A stretch of 64,000 nucleotides of DNA from CAZJWR01 sp964549765 (GCA_964549765.1 CAZJWR010000011.1:10806-74805), one strand, 5' to 3'. Shown: positions 1-8,506, numbered from the stretch's first letter. Made by a program: numbers and translations. The notes: a model not told the origin generated them from the letters alone.

Positions 1-1379
1 CGGATGGCCGGCGCCAGGGGCGGCCCCCACCAGGCGACGAATGACGAGCAGGCCTGCCGAAGATCAGTCATGACGTTATCGGGGATATCGCGGTTGAACA
101 AACCCCGGTTGTTTTCCTTGCGGACGAAAAACGTGAGCGGGATGTCGCCGGCCGAATCCTTCAGGGTATCATACACCCCGGAGGAGAAGCTGATGTACGA
201 TATATTATCGGTTGTGAACGACACCGTCCGTTTGTCGCCGACGACCGTGTCGCCGATCTTTTCACCGACGGAGATCAAATCGAGGTCCTTGTGCTGGGTA
301 TAGTGAATCGTGTATTTGCCGAGTTGTCGTTCCGGCAGATGCGGAAACCAGGTGGCGACATTGGCCGGAAAATCGACACCCTCGTAGCGGGCCTCGATGA
401 ATTTCCCGCGAAAATAGACGGTGATTTTGTCCGGCCCATCGGTGACGTTCGGCCGGGGCGCGACATAAAATCCGGTCCGCCATTTCTCTTTAATAAAATC
501 CAAGGGATTGCCGTCGGCGTCGCGCACCGAGTCGACCCCATGCAGGGCAGGGAGGAGAAAGCCGATCCCGCGACCGGCGTTGCCCGGAGACACATATAAG
601 TCGGATACGGCGGTGAACCGGCCCGATTCCCGGAGATCGATGGAAATTTCGGTAGAATCGATCTGGATCGGGTGGAGGTCGAGGGTCCGGCTCAGATCGC
701 CGTCGGCCATGAGATACGGATTGCTGAATTTGTTGTCGTACAGATAAATATTGAGCTGGTCGCTCAAATCGGGCGACAGGTAAACGACCATCTGTTCATT
801 ATCGGTCAGTTGCAGGTCGGTCCAGACAGGAAGCGATCGACCGTCGCGATCCGGCCACAGCCCCAGTTCACCCGGCAGGCTGATGCCGAAATATTTGTCC
901 GGCGCTTTGACCAAAAACTGCAATTTTTTCCATTCCGGGCGGTGGAGTTTATCCTCGCGCCATCCAGCGGAATCGAGATGCATCGATTCCGGCAAATGTT
1001 TTCCGCACAGATAGGCAGAGACAAAGGCGACCCTCCGGTGAATCCCGAACCGCTGCCGCCAGCCGACGTTGAGCATGGCGGTGTCAAGAAGCTGCAATTC
1101 GCCATCCCCGGCATAGAAATAATCGTACGAGAGACTGTCGCGGCGGCGATACAATGTGCCGTCGATCAGCAGCAGCCGAACCTTGCCGCCGTAATCGATC
1201 TGTCTGTCATGGATCGGATAGCTGAATGTCGCCGAGCCGAATTTCTCGGGCACGTCGGGGAAAGCCGGTCGATCATCCGCAAAGGTATTCATCGGGATCA
1301 CGGTCGCGGCCAGAATGATGATCTGGACGAGAGTAAGGAGGCGGATCTTGGTGCGAAAAACCATGATTGCAACATTCAT
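1..1379 (-). CDS. Partial M1-like (gluzincin) secreted peptidase, N-terminal part
   Basis: An open frame runs from ATG at 1379 off the left edge (about 459 codons, no stop seen). A stop lies just upstream of the ATG in the same frame, so this is the longest possible start. An N-terminal hydrophobic stretch (about residues 10-33) suggests export. Residues about 190-440 resemble the beta-rich N-terminal domain of M1 aminopeptidases: a segment with W-F-P-H-L-P, then a Y-T-I-H-Y strand, then a D-L-I-S-V-G-E turn before the expected catalytic domain. The HExxH zinc site would lie beyond the window, so catalytic competence cannot be judged. It follows the LysE-like gene by 33 nt on the same strand and may be co-transcribed. 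The family call is inference from fold-level pattern. Confidence 0.6.
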   Translation of the reverse strand, partial: MNVAIMVFRTKIRLLTLVQIIILAATVIPMNTFADDRPAFPDVPEKFGSATFSYPIHDRQIDYGGKVRLLLIDGTLYRRRDSLSYDYFYAGDGELQLLDTAMLNVGWRQRFGIHRRVAFVSAYLCGKHLPESMHLDSAGWREDKLHRPEWKKLQFLVKAPDKYFGISLPGELGLWPDRDGRSLPVWTDLQLTDNEQMVVYLSPDLSDQLNIYLYDNKFSNPYLMADGDLSRTLDLHPIQIDSTEISIDLRESGRFTAVSDLYVSPGNAGRGIGFLLPALHGVDSVRDADGNPLDFIKEKWRTGFYVAPRPNVTDGPDKITVYFRGKFIEARYEGVDFPANVATWFPHLPERQLGKYTIHYTQHKDLDLISVGEKIGDTVVGDKRTVSFTTDNISYISFSSGVYDTLKDSAGDIPLTFFVRKENNRGLFNRDIPDNVMTDLRQACSSFVAWWGPPLAPAI

Positions 1380-1412
1380 CTCATCGATATGACGCCGGCA
1401 TCATGCGCGGTA

Positions 1413-2036
1413 TCAAAGAGCATCGACGATAAATTTGACGCCGATGTACAGCAGAAACAGGGCGCACAACGATATCAAAATATAATACGGTTTTCCGGCC
1501 AGCAGTTTCTTCCCGATCGATATCATAAATGATACAAATGTGTACCAGACCAGATCCGACATGATATGGCCGATATAAAAGACGACCGGTCCGGCCGGGC
1601 CGTGCGCCAGCGATTTGGACAGAAACGCCGATCCCACCGTCGCCCACCATACGAACCAGTAGGGATTCGACAGCGAAGCCGTGATGCCCTTGCCGACCAG
1701 CAGACCGGAACTCGATCCCGGTCGATTGGGATCGAAGCTGATCCGGCGGCGGACGATATCGTATATCATCGCTCCGCCCATGAGCACCAGCGCGGCGCCG
1801 CCGAGGAGACCTATTATTTTGAAGGCGATAGCCGACGCCAAAATTTCCGACAGCCCCACCGCCAGCAATATCACCACGGCCAGTTCGGCGATGGCGTGCC
1901 CGCCGGTGACGATCGGGCCGGTCCAGAATCCCTTGCGGGTCGATTCGGCGATATCGACGGTGAGGAGCGGCCCCGGCATCAGCGCGCCGGAAAAGCCCAC
2001 ACCGAACGACATCAGCATCAGTTCCAGAAGCGTCAT
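1413..2036 (-). CDS. LysE/RhtB-family amino-acid exporter
   Basis: 207 residues, the usual length for LysE/RhtB exporters, with about six hydrophobic segments. The N-terminus carries the family signature G-x-G-F-S-G-A-L-M-P-G-P (about residues 12-23), and a second conserved stretch reads N-P-Y-W-F-V-W-W-A near residue 124. The family exports amino acids or other small metabolites across the inner membrane by proton exchange; the substrate cannot be told from sequence. It is read away from the membrane-protein gene at 2127-2663, also on the minus strand, and is followed by the partial peptidase. Confidence 0.88.
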   Translation of the reverse strand: MTLLELMLMSFGVGFSGALMPGPLLTVDIAESTRKGFWTGPIVTGGHAIAELAVVILLAVGLSEILASAIAFKIIGLLGGAALVLMGGAMIYDIVRRRISFDPNRPGSSSGLLVGKGITASLSNPYWFVWWATVGSAFLSKSLAHGPAGPVVFYIGHIMSDLVWYTFVSFMISIGKKLLAGKPYYILISLCALFLLYIGVKFIVDAL

Positions 2037-2126
2037 ACTGCTATTATACGAAATTTCGCGCCGCCAGAGGAGTTAGAAATCATCTGCCCCGCATAATCCG
2101 GAAGAAATCGAAGTCGTGTTTCTAAA

Positions 2127-2663
2127 TCAGTCGCCGTGATCGACCGAATCGGTGTCTCCTTCGTCGCCGGGCAGTGATCCCGGGACGGTCTGGCGCGGTT
2201 CGCCCTCGGGCAGGAGCTGGCTTGCCGATCTTATTTCGGGATGACGGATTTTACCTCCCTGGTTGGCCGCTCCCGCCATGAGCGCCAGCACGACCAGCGA
2301 CACCAGAAGAACCAGAAATAAATAAAGCCGCGAAAGCCGCCGCCGTTGGCGATAGCCAACCAGACCCAGAAGAGCCAGAAGTCCGAGGATCATCGCCGAA
2401 ATAAACGCCACTTCGGCGGCATCCTCGTGTTCGTGAATTAAATCGTGCCGAAGGCCGGGCGTGTGCTCCAAGTACTCGTGCGCCGGATCACCGGTCAGAT
2501 ATGCCGGGACCGCCGAAAGCGCCACGAAGAAGAGAAGCCATAGGGAGGCTTTAACAAGGATATCCTTGCCGTGGAACAGGGAAACCAGGAAAAAGACGAC
2601 GGCGATCAGCATCCCGATCACGGGAATATGGTTGAAAATTAAATGAAGATGCGCGGCATTCAT
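2127..2663 (-). CDS. Four-helix membrane protein, DUF2231-like
   Basis: 178 residues. It begins H-L-H-L-I-F-N-H-I-P-V-I-G, a His-rich start of the kind seen in DUF2231-like membrane proteins that may bind haem or metal. Hydrophobic segments lie near residues 10-28, 38-56, 88-105 and 113-133. Between the second and third is a His/Glu-rich loop (H-E-Y-L-E-H then H-D-L-I-H-E-H-E-D). The C-terminal 35 residues are polar and acidic. Histidines at membrane edges hint at metal or haem binding, which is inference. I do not recognise a specific function. Confidence 0.6.
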   Translation of the reverse strand: MNAAHLHLIFNHIPVIGMLIAVVFFLVSLFHGKDILVKASLWLLFFVALSAVPAYLTGDPAHEYLEHTPGLRHDLIHEHEDAAEVAFISAMILGLLALLGLVGYRQRRRLSRLYLFLVLLVSLVVLALMAGAANQGGKIRHPEIRSASQLLPEGEPRQTVPGSLPGDEGDTDSVDHGD

Positions 2664-2896
2664 GGCACCGGCTCCTTTATGAACACGAATGGAAATGCTT
2701 AGTTCAGTATGGCAATGAGACTCGGAGATGTCAATATCAAAACAACCGATTTATTGCACGGTCGGAAAACGATATTCGGAGTTTGGCATTTTGGCGGCAA
2801 CCGTCTGCGGGCGCGCATCGTCTAAAGAGTTAGTTGAAGGATCATCATGGTGTGGGCGATCAGAATGAATCGTCCATTATTAATCAGGAGGGAAAG

Positions 2897-3805
2897 ATGC
2901 ATTTGCGAATCCGAATCGTAGTAACAGCGGCGCTGGCGGCGATCCTTTTAATTTCCACGGCGCACGCGAAGTCGAAGGAGCACCTCAAACAGACTTTCGA
3001 TGGCATAGACCGGATCAAGATCGAGACGGTCAGCGGCGATTGCGTCGTCGAGAAGGGTGAAGGCAAGGCTGTCACGTTGACGGTGCTGGGGGTCTATTCG
3101 CCGCCGGAATCGTTCGACCCAGAGGTGAATCAACGGGGTAGTACACTGTACCTCGAAGAGAACATTCACGGCTCCAATTCCGGCTATTCGACATGGATTT
3201 TGACCGTGCCAGACGGTATCGAAATCGATTTTGAAACGGCATCGGGAGATTTGTCGATCAGCGAAGTGAATGGGAATTTTTCGGCGTCCACGGCCTCGGG
3301 AGATATTGAGATTGAGGAATCATCGGGCAAATATGAGTTTAGCACCGCTTCGGGTGATATCCGCATGGATAAGTGCGACGGTATTTTTGAAATATCAACG
3401 GCTTCCGGTGACATCCGCACCGCCGGATGTGAGGGCGAATTCGATTTATCGGCCGCTTCGGGCGATATTGCCGCGAGGTTGGTCAAAATCAGCGATGAGA
3501 GCGAGTTTAGCACGGCCTCGGGTGACGTCGACGTGCGGCTGGCGGCAGCCCTCAATCATGACATACGTGTAGGCACCGCTTCGGGGTCGGCCCTGCTTGA
3601 TCTGAACGGATTTCCGGCCAAGGGCCGTTACGAATTCACTGCCAAAGTGCGGCATGGCAAGATCAACTGCCCGTTTGACTTCGACGAGGAAGATAAATTC
3701 GAGGAGCATGGCGACGAATACGTGACGAAGTCCTTTACGAAGGGTACCGACATACCGCTGGTTATGATTCGTACCGCCAGCGGCGAAGCCGCCTTGCGGA
3801 AGTAG
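2897..3805 (+). CDS. Secreted DUF4097-type beta-repeat protein
   Basis: 302 residues from ATG 2897, chosen over an upstream ATG at 2834 because a strong AGGAGG site (2887-2892) sits 4 nt before it and because it starts directly with a signal peptide (residues 1-22, ending A-H-A). The mature part contains at least six repeats of about 19-20 residues built around T/A-A-S-G-D-I (residues about 113-240), the hallmark of DUF4097/adhesin-like right-handed beta structures. Function is unknown; such proteins are exported and often sit with envelope-stress or anti-sigma genes, none of which is adjacent here. A good terminator follows 26 nt after the stop. Confidence 0.75.
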   Translation: MHLRIRIVVTAALAAILLISTAHAKSKEHLKQTFDGIDRIKIETVSGDCVVEKGEGKAVTLTVLGVYSPPESFDPEVNQRGSTLYLEENIHGSNSGYSTWILTVPDGIEIDFETASGDLSISEVNGNFSASTASGDIEIEESSGKYEFSTASGDIRMDKCDGIFEISTASGDIRTAGCEGEFDLSAASGDIAARLVKISDESEFSTASGDVDVRLAAALNHDIRVGTASGSALLDLNGFPAKGRYEFTAKVRHGKINCPFDFDEEDKFEEHGDEYVTKSFTKGTDIPLVMIRTASGEAALRK

Positions 3806-3830
3806 CAAAACTGCGAATCGCTCGGATACA

Positions 3831-3864
3831 AAAACCCCGTCTGCACGGGGCGACGGGGTTTTTT
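3831..3864 (+). terminator. Rho-independent terminator after the DUF4097 gene
   Basis: AAACCCCGTC pairs with GACGGGGTTT around a short loop and is followed by a run of six T residues. Confidence 0.85.
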
Positions 3865-4091
3865 GGTAAACAGGTGAGCACCTCCTACCTATGCTCTGGC
3901 GATGGCGGGCCTTGGCTCGCCAAGTTACAGGTCGGGTCTCACTTTGTCTAACGTACGAGACGATTCTACACATATCGGGCGGTTCCGCCCAACGAAATAA
4001 TTGATTTTTCCAATTTTATCTATACACGGGGAAAGCTGAGTGTCTAAACTGCTTCGGGTTTCGACCGGCGCGGCTATTTCTTGCCGGGGCG

Positions 4092-4532
4092 CTACCGAGT
4101 CAGCCGGTGATTCAACTCCCACAAGGCGTTTTTGTTGCTGTCCCATTTCAGCAATTCGCGCGCTTGACCATAGGGCAGCCAACGAGATTCGGTATGTTCG
4201 TGCGATAATTTCAAGTTATCGTCTTTCACGCACACGCCGAAACAATATTGGGGAATAACAAGGACGTCTTCTCCCCAGGCGAATCCACAGATGCCGACGA
4301 CGGGAATGGTCGACAGCGAGTCCAGCTTGGTATAATCGCTATCGGGAGATATACCGGCTTCCTCATAGGATTCGCGTTTGGCGGCCTCGAGGGGAGTTTC
4401 GTCGTCCTCGCCGCCCCCGGCGATCCCCTGCCACCAGCCCTGATCCGACCGCCGGAAGACGGCGTATTCAATCGTACCGCCACCCATCATCCAATAAGGC
4501 AATACCAGTATTTGAAACGGCGCTCGCGGCAT
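4092..4532 (-). CDS. Nudix hydrolase
   Basis: 146 residues with a complete Nudix box: G-G-G-E-D-D-E, then seven residues, then R-E-S-Y-E-E-A-G-I (about residues 39-61), fitting G-x5-E-x7-RE-U-x-EE-x-G-U except that Ser replaces the usual hydrophobic residue. The N-terminus (Q-I-L-V-L-P-Y-W) is the usual first beta strand. It should hydrolyse a nucleoside diphosphate linked to another group; the substrate is not predictable. The family often acts in NTP clean-up, as with MutT-like proteins. It stands alone between non-coding stretches. Confidence 0.88.
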   Translation of the reverse strand: MPRAPFQILVLPYWMMGGGTIEYAVFRRSDQGWWQGIAGGGEDDETPLEAAKRESYEEAGISPDSDYTKLDSLSTIPVVGICGFAWGEDVLVIPQYCFGVCVKDDNLKLSHEHTESRWLPYGQARELLKWDSNKNALWELNHRLTR

Positions 4533-4632
4533 AGATAGGCAAATTTAACGATGATTCAAATGTTGTGCAAGGAAAGGTGCCATGGAAAATGAATTGTCGA
4601 AACCCCAAGCGTTTCGACCTACGCGATTCCTA

Positions 4633-5460
4633 TTAACTCGTTTCCTCTCCCCCAATACCCTCCTCCGCAGCAATATCGTGGGCAATTCGCACCGCTTCTC
4701 TTGCAAATTCCAGAGTGCGTTCAAAATCGGTTGGGTCAGCCGGTTGCCTGATCGATATAGCCGGGTTCGGCCGTCCGGCCCAGGCGCGGTCGATTAAATC
4801 CGTCCAGGATCTATCCAAATGTCGCTTTGCCCACTCTGCCCCGGCGCGCTTCGATTCAATCGTACCGTTTCGAAGATCATGCAGCATGCGGCAATAGCTC
4901 AATACGATAAACGACTGATAAAAACGGTTGTTGAAGCTCTCCGGGGCCGAAAAAATTTCCTGTTTCCAATCACGGATAACGGTGAATATCTCACGTCGCA
5001 GAACATCAGCAGGAATCGGGTCAATTAGTGTCGATGGCTCGGGGCCTGACAGAGTCACACCGTGTTCATGCAGAGTCCATCTAACAACCCCGGTATTGCA
5101 ATGATTCGATCTCTCGAGTTGACTATGCCCATTGTCGAGATACCACAGGTCCTTGCTGCGATTGGCGTAAGCTTTCAGAATCTCTTTGGGGAAATAGGAG
5201 CCTTCGAGGTGTTTGGCCCATTCCATCCCGATATTGAAGATACGTTTGTGCATTGATTGCAGGGCTTCAAACTGAGACTCGGACAATTCTTTATCAATGA
5301 CGATCGCAAAATCACAGTCACTGTGCTCGTCATAATCACCGATCGCGAATGAACCCTGCAGGTAGGCGCCTATGAAGTTGTCGCCAAGGATGTGCCGGAC
5401 ACTATTCAGGAGTTCCCGGAGCACCAGGTTCAGCTCAGGAAATGGTGTTGCGTCAGTCAC
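4633..5460 (-). CDS. AadA-like nucleotidyltransferase (NTP_transf_2 + DUF4111)
   Basis: 275 residues. The N-terminal nucleotidyltransferase motif is L-Q-G-S-F-A-I-G-D-Y-D with S-D-C-D-F following (residues about 34-52), giving the two metal-binding Asp residues of the Pol-beta fold. The C-terminal half (T-L-S-G-P-E-P near 134 and V-L-S-Y-C-R-M-L near 194) is like the helical domain of spectinomycin/streptomycin adenylyltransferases. It may modify an aminoglycoside or another small molecule. Resistance is not implied by similarity alone; many chromosomal homologues have unknown substrates. It ends in G-G-E-E-T-S. Confidence 0.75.
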   Translation of the reverse strand: MTDATPFPELNLVLRELLNSVRHILGDNFIGAYLQGSFAIGDYDEHSDCDFAIVIDKELSESQFEALQSMHKRIFNIGMEWAKHLEGSYFPKEILKAYANRSKDLWYLDNGHSQLERSNHCNTGVVRWTLHEHGVTLSGPEPSTLIDPIPADVLRREIFTVIRDWKQEIFSAPESFNNRFYQSFIVLSYCRMLHDLRNGTIESKRAGAEWAKRHLDRSWTDLIDRAWAGRPNPAISIRQPADPTDFERTLEFAREAVRIAHDIAAEEGIGGEETS

Positions 5461-5575
5461 ACTCTTGCCTTTGGTAATCCCGCTGAAAATCTATTATCCT
5501 TTACGGCAGATGCGGGGAAAGGTTATGTCCGATTGTGCATGACAAAACCAGTACAGGATTCCCAAGGTTCAGGGA

Positions 5576-6157
5576 TTATTTTTCGGCCGGCAGGGCGCCG
5601 CGGTCGCGCATGATATGCATCAGGATGAGCACCTGCCCGACATGCGCCGCCAGGTGTTCCAAAACATGATAGAGCACCCAGGCGCGGGAGATGCGGTAAT
5701 CCTCGACGTTAAAGAACGTATCGAGACTATCGTCGGTCCAGGTGCGTAATTCGCCGTGGACTGCTGAGCGGGCGGCGTTAAGCATGCTTATATATTCGTC
5801 AAGCGTTTTGCCGGCCAGCGAGGCCGGATGAATCCCCTCGGGCGGCAACGGCAGGCCGTCCTCGTTGCCCCGGATTCCGATCAGTTCCTTGATACGCTCG
5901 TTGCCGTCCGGTTCGACCGGAATCCCCTTGGGGGCGACCATCAGCCAGAACGTTTCGACGACGGCGTTATGTGCCAAAAGCATACCGATGGTATTCATGC
6001 CAGGATGAAGCTGCCATTCGAGCTGTTCGACGGTCAGGCCCGCGACAGCTCGTTTGAGCCGTGCCAGCAGGTCATCCAACTGGGCGGCGAATATCCCCAC
6101 CGTCCGCTGGGTTTGCGGGTCATAGCCGTCGGGTATTTTCAGCTTCGCTTCGTTCAA
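5576..6157 (-). CDS. DinB/DUF664-like four-helix metal-binding protein
   Basis: 193 residues. It has the DinB-superfamily layout of a four-helix bundle with spaced His residues: M-L-L-A-H-N-A near residue 59 and, at the C-terminal end, H-V-L-E-H-L-A-A-H-V-G-Q (about 163-174). These usually bind one divalent metal. Family members include thiol-dependent S-transferases (bacillithiol and mycothiol types) and many uncharacterised proteins; nothing here decides between them. Its gene is single, with non-coding flanks of about 115 and 137 nt. Confidence 0.7.
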   Translation of the reverse strand: MNEAKLKIPDGYDPQTQRTVGIFAAQLDDLLARLKRAVAGLTVEQLEWQLHPGMNTIGMLLAHNAVVETFWLMVAPKGIPVEPDGNERIKELIGIRGNEDGLPLPPEGIHPASLAGKTLDEYISMLNAARSAVHGELRTWTDDSLDTFFNVEDYRISRAWVLYHVLEHLAAHVGQVLILMHIMRDRGALPAEK

Positions 6158-6294
6158 TACGTGCTCATGGTCGTTTAACAGTTTGCCGCAATATGGGGAT
6201 TAATTTGAAGACGTCAAGGGAGAATTGGAGGTTTCGCAGACCGGCAGACGGAAAGCCGAATTTCCCGCAGAAAGCTGTGGGGCACGCGGGGGAA

Positions 6295-6906
6295 TCACCT
6301 TTTCTTATTGTCAGACAAAGCGAGAATTTTTCGCGAGTCCCGTGCATAAATCGGGTCAATCGAAACGCATTCGTTACCCGTCATAATGAGGCCGCTGAGG
6401 TCAATCATAATCAATTGCGCATCTGCTTGCCCCCGAAATTCGGCGACTTTCTTGATTGAATCAATACTACAGATGAATTCGATGTGAAAATACTGCGACA
6501 CCCATCGCTTCCCATCTATATTCCGGCCTTCGTATTTGGACTTCCAGACGTCTTCGATCGACATCGAGATTCCACCGATTTGGACCGCGACATCGTATGG
6601 CAGATATGTGGGCAGGGAATCCGATTTTGGCCAGTCGACCATTATTCGCAACGTCAGTTGATAATTCTCGTCCTTCTTCTCGGGCGGTGTCGTATATCCG
6701 TATAAAGATAATTCTCCTACCCCATCCAGAAGGATTGCTTTGTAATCAAACAATATATTATCGGGATAGCTGGCTTTCTTCTCAAATTGAATTTCACCTT
6801 CGGATACTCGGAACACCCACTCCGGATCGACAAAACATGCGGAAAGCAGAATACCCAGGATTGCGATGATCAGTATTCCAGGACATATATGCAGAAACCG
6901 ACTCAT
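6295..6906 (-). CDS. Predicted lipoprotein of unknown function
   Basis: 203 residues. The N-terminus is a lipoprotein signal: basic start, hydrophobic run, then the lipobox L-L-S-A-C (Cys about residue 24). The remainder is soluble and beta-rich in character, without a motif I recognise. A promoter-like pair lies so close upstream that the predicted transcription start coincides with the ATG and no ribosome-binding site is visible, so the message may be leaderless. It is the last of three consecutive minus-strand lipoprotein genes. Confidence 0.6.
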   Translation of the reverse strand: MSRFLHICPGILIIAILGILLSACFVDPEWVFRVSEGEIQFEKKASYPDNILFDYKAILLDGVGELSLYGYTTPPEKKDENYQLTLRIMVDWPKSDSLPTYLPYDVAVQIGGISMSIEDVWKSKYEGRNIDGKRWVSQYFHIEFICSIDSIKKVAEFRGQADAQLIMIDLSGLIMTGNECVSIDPIYARDSRKILALSDNKKR

Positions 6907-6912
6907 GACGAA

Positions 6913-6941
6913 CGTATATACTTGCCCGCCGAGTTCGTCAA
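6913..6941 (-). promoter_or_regulatory. Promoter-like TTGACG-N17-TATACG inside a repeat
   Basis: On the minus strand the -35 TTGACG occupies 6941-6936 and the -10 TATACG 6918-6913, with a 17-nt spacer. The predicted start falls at about 6906, the first base of the downstream ATG. The same pair occurs in the repeat copy at 7929-8000. Confidence 0.55.
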
Positions 6942-6986
6942 TTAATTTTATGGCTTTTTACCCGCCACAAATGGTGGGCCACCCGG
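6913..6986 (-). repeat. Intergenic hairpin-promoter repeat, copy 2
   Basis: About 74 bp, clearly related to 7929-8000. Both copies carry, in minus-strand order, a GGGTGGCCCACCAT hairpin region, an AT-rich stretch, and a -35/-10 pair with a 17-nt spacer. In this copy the hairpin partner arm has diverged (CCCGCCAC against ATGGTGGG). It lies between the lipoprotein genes at 6989 and 6906. Confidence 0.7.
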
Positions 6987-6988
6987 CG

Positions 6989-7339
6989 TTAATAACCATA
7001 AAGCCCTTTGACTCTTAATGATTTTTTCCATATTACGACTATATCTTCTTCTCCCCCCGGTCCAGATACCACTGTATCCTGAATAAGTTCAGTGCAAATC
7101 GTGTAATGCACCTCATAAGTACTGTCGGTCTCGAAAATTCTTCTATCCCGGAACAAATAATCGATGGATACTAATGACATTGTCCTATCTGCGAGCTGCT
7201 CCACCACGAGGATCTCTTCCTTCCGAGACAGCGCGGCAGATTTCGTATTTTGGTCCTCAGTGGAATATTCACCTTTTGGACATAAAGAGCAGCCAGCAAG
7301 CAGTATCACACCCGCGAATAACAGAGTAGTCCTTAGCAT
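6989..7339 (-). CDS. Small lipoprotein, paralogue of the gene at 7470-7823
   Basis: 116 residues with signal sequence and lipobox L-L-A-G-C (Cys about 16), followed by S-L-C-P-K-G. The mature part shares a block with its neighbour: E-E-I-L-x-x-E-x-L-A-D-R-T then S-I-D-Y-L-F-R-D-R-R-I then E-T-D-[ST]-x-Y-E-V. Near-identical spacing shows a tandem duplication. An AGGAGGT ribosome-binding site precedes the ATG. No known domain is recognised; an envelope location is inferred from the lipobox only. Confidence 0.7.
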   Translation of the reverse strand: MLRTTLLFAGVILLAGCSLCPKGEYSTEDQNTKSAALSRKEEILVVEQLADRTMSLVSIDYLFRDRRIFETDSTYEVHYTICTELIQDTVVSGPGGEEDIVVIWKKSLRVKGLYGY

Positions 7340-7469
7340 CCGTACCTCCTGTCAAGTCTGTGATTGTCCCGGCGACAAGCGCCCCGTATGTCCCGAATCA
7401 TTACTTCGCAAACTCCACGAAAAGACATTTCCTTCAACTGCAATAATCGAAGGGTATCGGCTTTTCAAT

Positions 7470-7823
7470 TCAATGAAAAAAGGGACCCTTGACTTCCAAT
7501 GATTTCTTTAAAATTCTAACAGTAATCTTTTCAAGATCGGCAGAAGTCCATGGCAGTGTGTCCCAGATGACCTCCATACACTTAGTGTAATATACCTCGT
7601 AGGAAGTGTCCGTTTCGTAAATTCGTCGATCCCTAAAGAGGTAATCGATGGAATCTGAGGAAATTGTCCTATCAGCAAGCATCTCCGCAGCAAGTATCTC
7701 TTCTGTGCGGAACAATTCGACAGCGTCGATATCAGGTTTCCCAAATGTATGACCGCCTTTCGAGCATATAGTACAGCCTGCAAAGCACAAAACGACTAAA
7801 AGCAGTGCCGTCATTAATTTCAT
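7470..7823 (-). CDS. Small lipoprotein, tandem paralogue
   Basis: 117 residues from ATG 7823, preferred to an in-frame ATG six codons upstream because GGAGGT lies 5-6 nt before it and the lipoprotein signal begins there. Lipobox C-F-A-G-C, then T-I-C-S-K-G as in the paralogue at 6989-7339. The shared mature block includes S-I-D-Y-L-F-R-D-R-R-I-Y-E-T-D. A promoter-like pair lies about 100 nt upstream at 7929-7957. No function is recognised. Confidence 0.7.
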   Translation of the reverse strand: MKLMTALLLVVLCFAGCTICSKGGHTFGKPDIDAVELFRTEEILAAEMLADRTISSDSIDYLFRDRRIYETDTSYEVYYTKCMEVIWDTLPWTSADLEKITVRILKKSLEVKGPFFH

Positions 7824-7928
7824 AGACACCTCCTTTGCCAATAGTAAGGACGAGTTCCCATAAATTTCGTTGAAATTTATATCTCCCTTTTGAAGAGTGG
7901 AACGATGCCCGAACCGCTTCTAACTGGA

Positions 7929-7957
7929 TGTATATTCTTACCCGTCGAGTTTGTCAA
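7929..7957 (-). promoter_or_regulatory. Promoter-like TTGACA-N17-TATACA
   Basis: On the minus strand TTGACA occupies 7957-7952 and TATACA 7934-7929, spacer 17 nt. It reads toward the lipoprotein gene at 7823, leaving a leader of about 100 nt. Confidence 0.65.
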
Positions 7958-8000
7958 TTAAAATTATGGTTTTACCCACCATAAATGGTGGGCCACCCGG
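7929..8000 (-). repeat. Intergenic hairpin-promoter repeat, copy 1
   Basis: About 72 bp, related to 6913-6986. It contains a perfect CCCACCAT/ATGGTGGG hairpin with a 2-nt loop (7975-7992), which on the minus strand is followed by TAAAACC and then by a TTGACA/TATACA promoter pair. It may act as terminator for the upstream operon and promoter for the next gene. Confidence 0.7.
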
Positions 8001-8012
8001 CCAGCCATTATT

Positions 8013-8039
8013 CCTCGGCCGGAGGGTGTCCGGCCAAGG
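8013..8039 (-). terminator. Hairpin at the end of the Hdr/Kor operon
   Basis: GGCCGGA (8017-8023) pairs with TCCGGCC (8029-8035) around a 5-nt loop, and the outer CCT/AGG can extend it. It lies 27 nt past the stop of the ACT-domain gene and just before the second hairpin in the repeat. There is no long T run, so termination is inferred from position. Confidence 0.45.
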
Positions 8040-8065
8040 GTTATTCTTGTAGCGACCGTCAGGTC

Positions 8066-8506
8066 CTACGGCGTGGCCAGGTCGGGCTTGGAATAAATGC
8101 CCAGGACGCGGGCCGCCTCTTCGTAATCTTTGGGGCTTATCCAGATGACCAAGCCGTATCCGCCCCGGTCGTCGCAGACGCAACTGGCGGCGTGGATGTT
8201 GATGCCCGCATCGTAGAAGGTGCGGAAGACATCCGCCAATGCGCCCATTTTGTCGTCGCCCTGAATAAGGACCGCCTTTTTGGGGCCCATGAGTTGAACA
8301 TTCAATTCCCCGGCGGCGCGCTGGAGCGCTTCGTAGTCAGAGGGGAAAAAGTTCAACTGGACCTGTCCCGGCCCGCTGGGGAACGCCGAAAAAGCGAGGA
8401 AATTGATCTCGCGGCGTTTCAATCTGGCCAACAGCCGATACCCCTCCCCCGGCTTGTCGTCGACGCAGGTGTAGAAATAATCCACCATGCGAATATTATC
8501 CGGCAT
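8066..8506 (-). CDS. ACT-domain protein
   Basis: 146 residues, apparently two ACT-like halves. The first begins D-Y-F-Y-T-C-V-D-D-K-P-G-E-G-Y-R-L-L (residues 9-26); the second has G-A-L-A-D-V-F-R-T-F-Y-D-A-G-I-N-I-H-A-A (about 88-107), the usual ACT beta-alpha-beta start. ACT domains bind small ligands, often amino acids, and regulate enzymes or transporters. It is the last gene of the Hdr/Kor operon, 116 nt past the zinc-ribbon gene. A REP-like hairpin lies between them, so co-transcription is uncertain. The ligand is unknown. Confidence 0.75.
   Translation of the reverse strand: MPDNIRMVDYFYTCVDDKPGEGYRLLARLKRREINFLAFSAFPSGPGQVQLNFFPSDYEALQRAAGELNVQLMGPKKAVLIQGDDKMGALADVFRTFYDAGINIHAASCVCDDRGGYGLVIWISPKDYEEAARVLGIYSKPDLATP

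Noticed and set aside
672..1532. Plus-strand open frame of 286 codons
   Set aside because: Overlaps both the M1-like gene and lysE on the other strand; composition is that of a shadow frame.
4633..5460. AadA-like gene as a transferable resistance cassette
   Set aside because: No integron attC site, integrase or transposase nearby; base usage matches neighbours.
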